64,000 nucleotides of DNA. It comes from Rhytidiadelphus loreus. Lineage: Eukaryota; Streptophyta; Bryopsida; Hypnales; Hylocomiaceae. The stretch lies in contig OX344763.1 of assembly GCA_947034895.1 (NCBI GenBank), forward strand, positions 82,417,093-82,481,092. Direction: 5' to 3'. Made by a program: the position numbers and the translations under genes. Below, in pieces: positions 63,401 through 64,000 of this stretch; positions within the stretch are counted from its first letter, which is position 1; the number at the start of each line of letters is the position of its first letter. Under the pieces are notes generated by a model. That model saw nothing but the letters and a program-made list of their open reading frames with translations. It was not told the origin of the DNA and ran no database searches.

Positions 63401-64000
63401 ACATAGACCTAATACAGTTAATTATTCACATCCCCGTGTCCAGACAAGATCCTTCAGAGCTTCTACCAGCGCTCCAACTCTGCACCCGATCTTTGAAGAC
63501 ATAGTTCCAAATGTTGAAGTAGAAATCCCATCAGATATGGATACTACAGAGGAATTTTGTAATCGTACTGGTCCCCTTTCATTCCATGTGTCCGCTATTC
63601 ATGAGAGCGACTGTGACAACATGGGCTGGCACATTGCAAGACTACCGAAAACATCTGCAAAGGCTTGCTTTGCTCTTCAAGCCCTTACAAAGAAGAAATG
63701 CACAGCTCGTATTGTCCAAAACAGCGTACCTACAGCCGCACCAACATATACTGGTATGATGGAAAATTACAAGAAGAACAGGAATGACCGAATGGCTTTC
63801 TTTTTCTGCAACGACGACATCGAACGTTGTGTGAAAGGTACGAAGCGGAAGTGGGTGTTGTCCAAACCCGCAATTCCTGAAATTTGGCCTGTGAAAAGGG
63901 GCACCGCATTATCGCAAGAAGAGGTGTTAGCCTTTGAAGCTGCTGGATTCCGGCTTCCTCAACGTCAAGTTATTTCACCTCGAAGATTGTTTGGTGGCAA
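60420..64000 (+). CDS. MULE-like DDE transposase-type gene, intact, partial at the right edge
   Basis: Exon 1 is 60420-62513, the intron 62514-63008 (CTA/GTAAGT donor, TATTCAG acceptor), and exon 2 runs from 63009 open to the window end: at least 1,028 codons with no stop. Cys/His residues include HLRCMNNNCEYL, then CKICRLPPSC and a GNHQHP motif, as in FLYWCH/GCM-type zinc fingers found before MULE catalytic domains. MFDHVKRVTGW (about 515), FMADSAQANWNAV (about 580) and RTCLFHWTQS (about 610) resemble the D, D and C/H segments of MULE transposases. No SWIM finger is seen in the visible part. It could be an active transposase or a domesticated gene. No terminal repeats could be found by eye. 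Reading through the intron would stop at 62651. Confidence 0.7.

Overview
The window looks like repeat-rich nuclear DNA of a land plant or a close streptophyte relative. It has GT-AG introns with clean phase, plant telomere-type TTTAGGG units, long AT-rich gene-poor stretches and many nested mobile elements. Premature stops are dominated by TAG, as expected if CAG codons decayed by C-to-T change at methylated CHG sites. I see no rRNA, tRNA, CRISPR array or bacterial operon, and I do not name a species.

Layout. 1-5.6 kb: non-coding, with a 205/205/193-bp higher-order satellite. 5.8-18 kb (locus A): a decayed gene for a ParB-like domain plus a permuted DNA-methyltransferase-like domain, followed by a FCP1/SCP-like HAD domain. 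One exon of locus A is split by a 5.4-kb DNA transposon with 8-bp target duplications and CAGGGTTGT ends. 22.4-26.7 kb (locus B, minus strand): a 10-exon ParB-methyltransferase gene of about 1,091 codons with only two internal stops. 27-34 kb: tandem and inverted duplications with a 178-bp CACTA-type MITE. 34.6-41.4 kb (locus C, minus): a second ParB-methyltransferase plus HAD locus, with a palindrome array upstream. 43-50 kb: AT-rich and empty. 50-58.3 kb: two divergent genes, E (unrecognised family, also present inside the transposon of locus A) and D (DUF7869-like, probable transposase), separated by clustered palindromes. 60.4 kb to the right edge: an intact MULE-like transposase gene with one intron, cut by the window end.

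How they fit. Three paralogous loci share the order ParB-like domain, degenerate motif IV, degenerate SAM motif I (the order of beta-class DNA methyltransferases), then an acidic or coiled-coil tail. In A and C a HAD domain follows on the same strand. A and C each have their own near-palindromic site, clustered 5' of the gene and recurring in its introns: TTTAACTCGA-N-TCGAGTTAAA for A and TTCAGACCGCGCGGTCTGAA for C. The C-type site is also clustered between E and D. My best inference is a family of mobile or recently mobile elements encoding a ParB/methyltransferase/HAD module with cognate palindromic sites. I know of no description of such a system, but I could not search.
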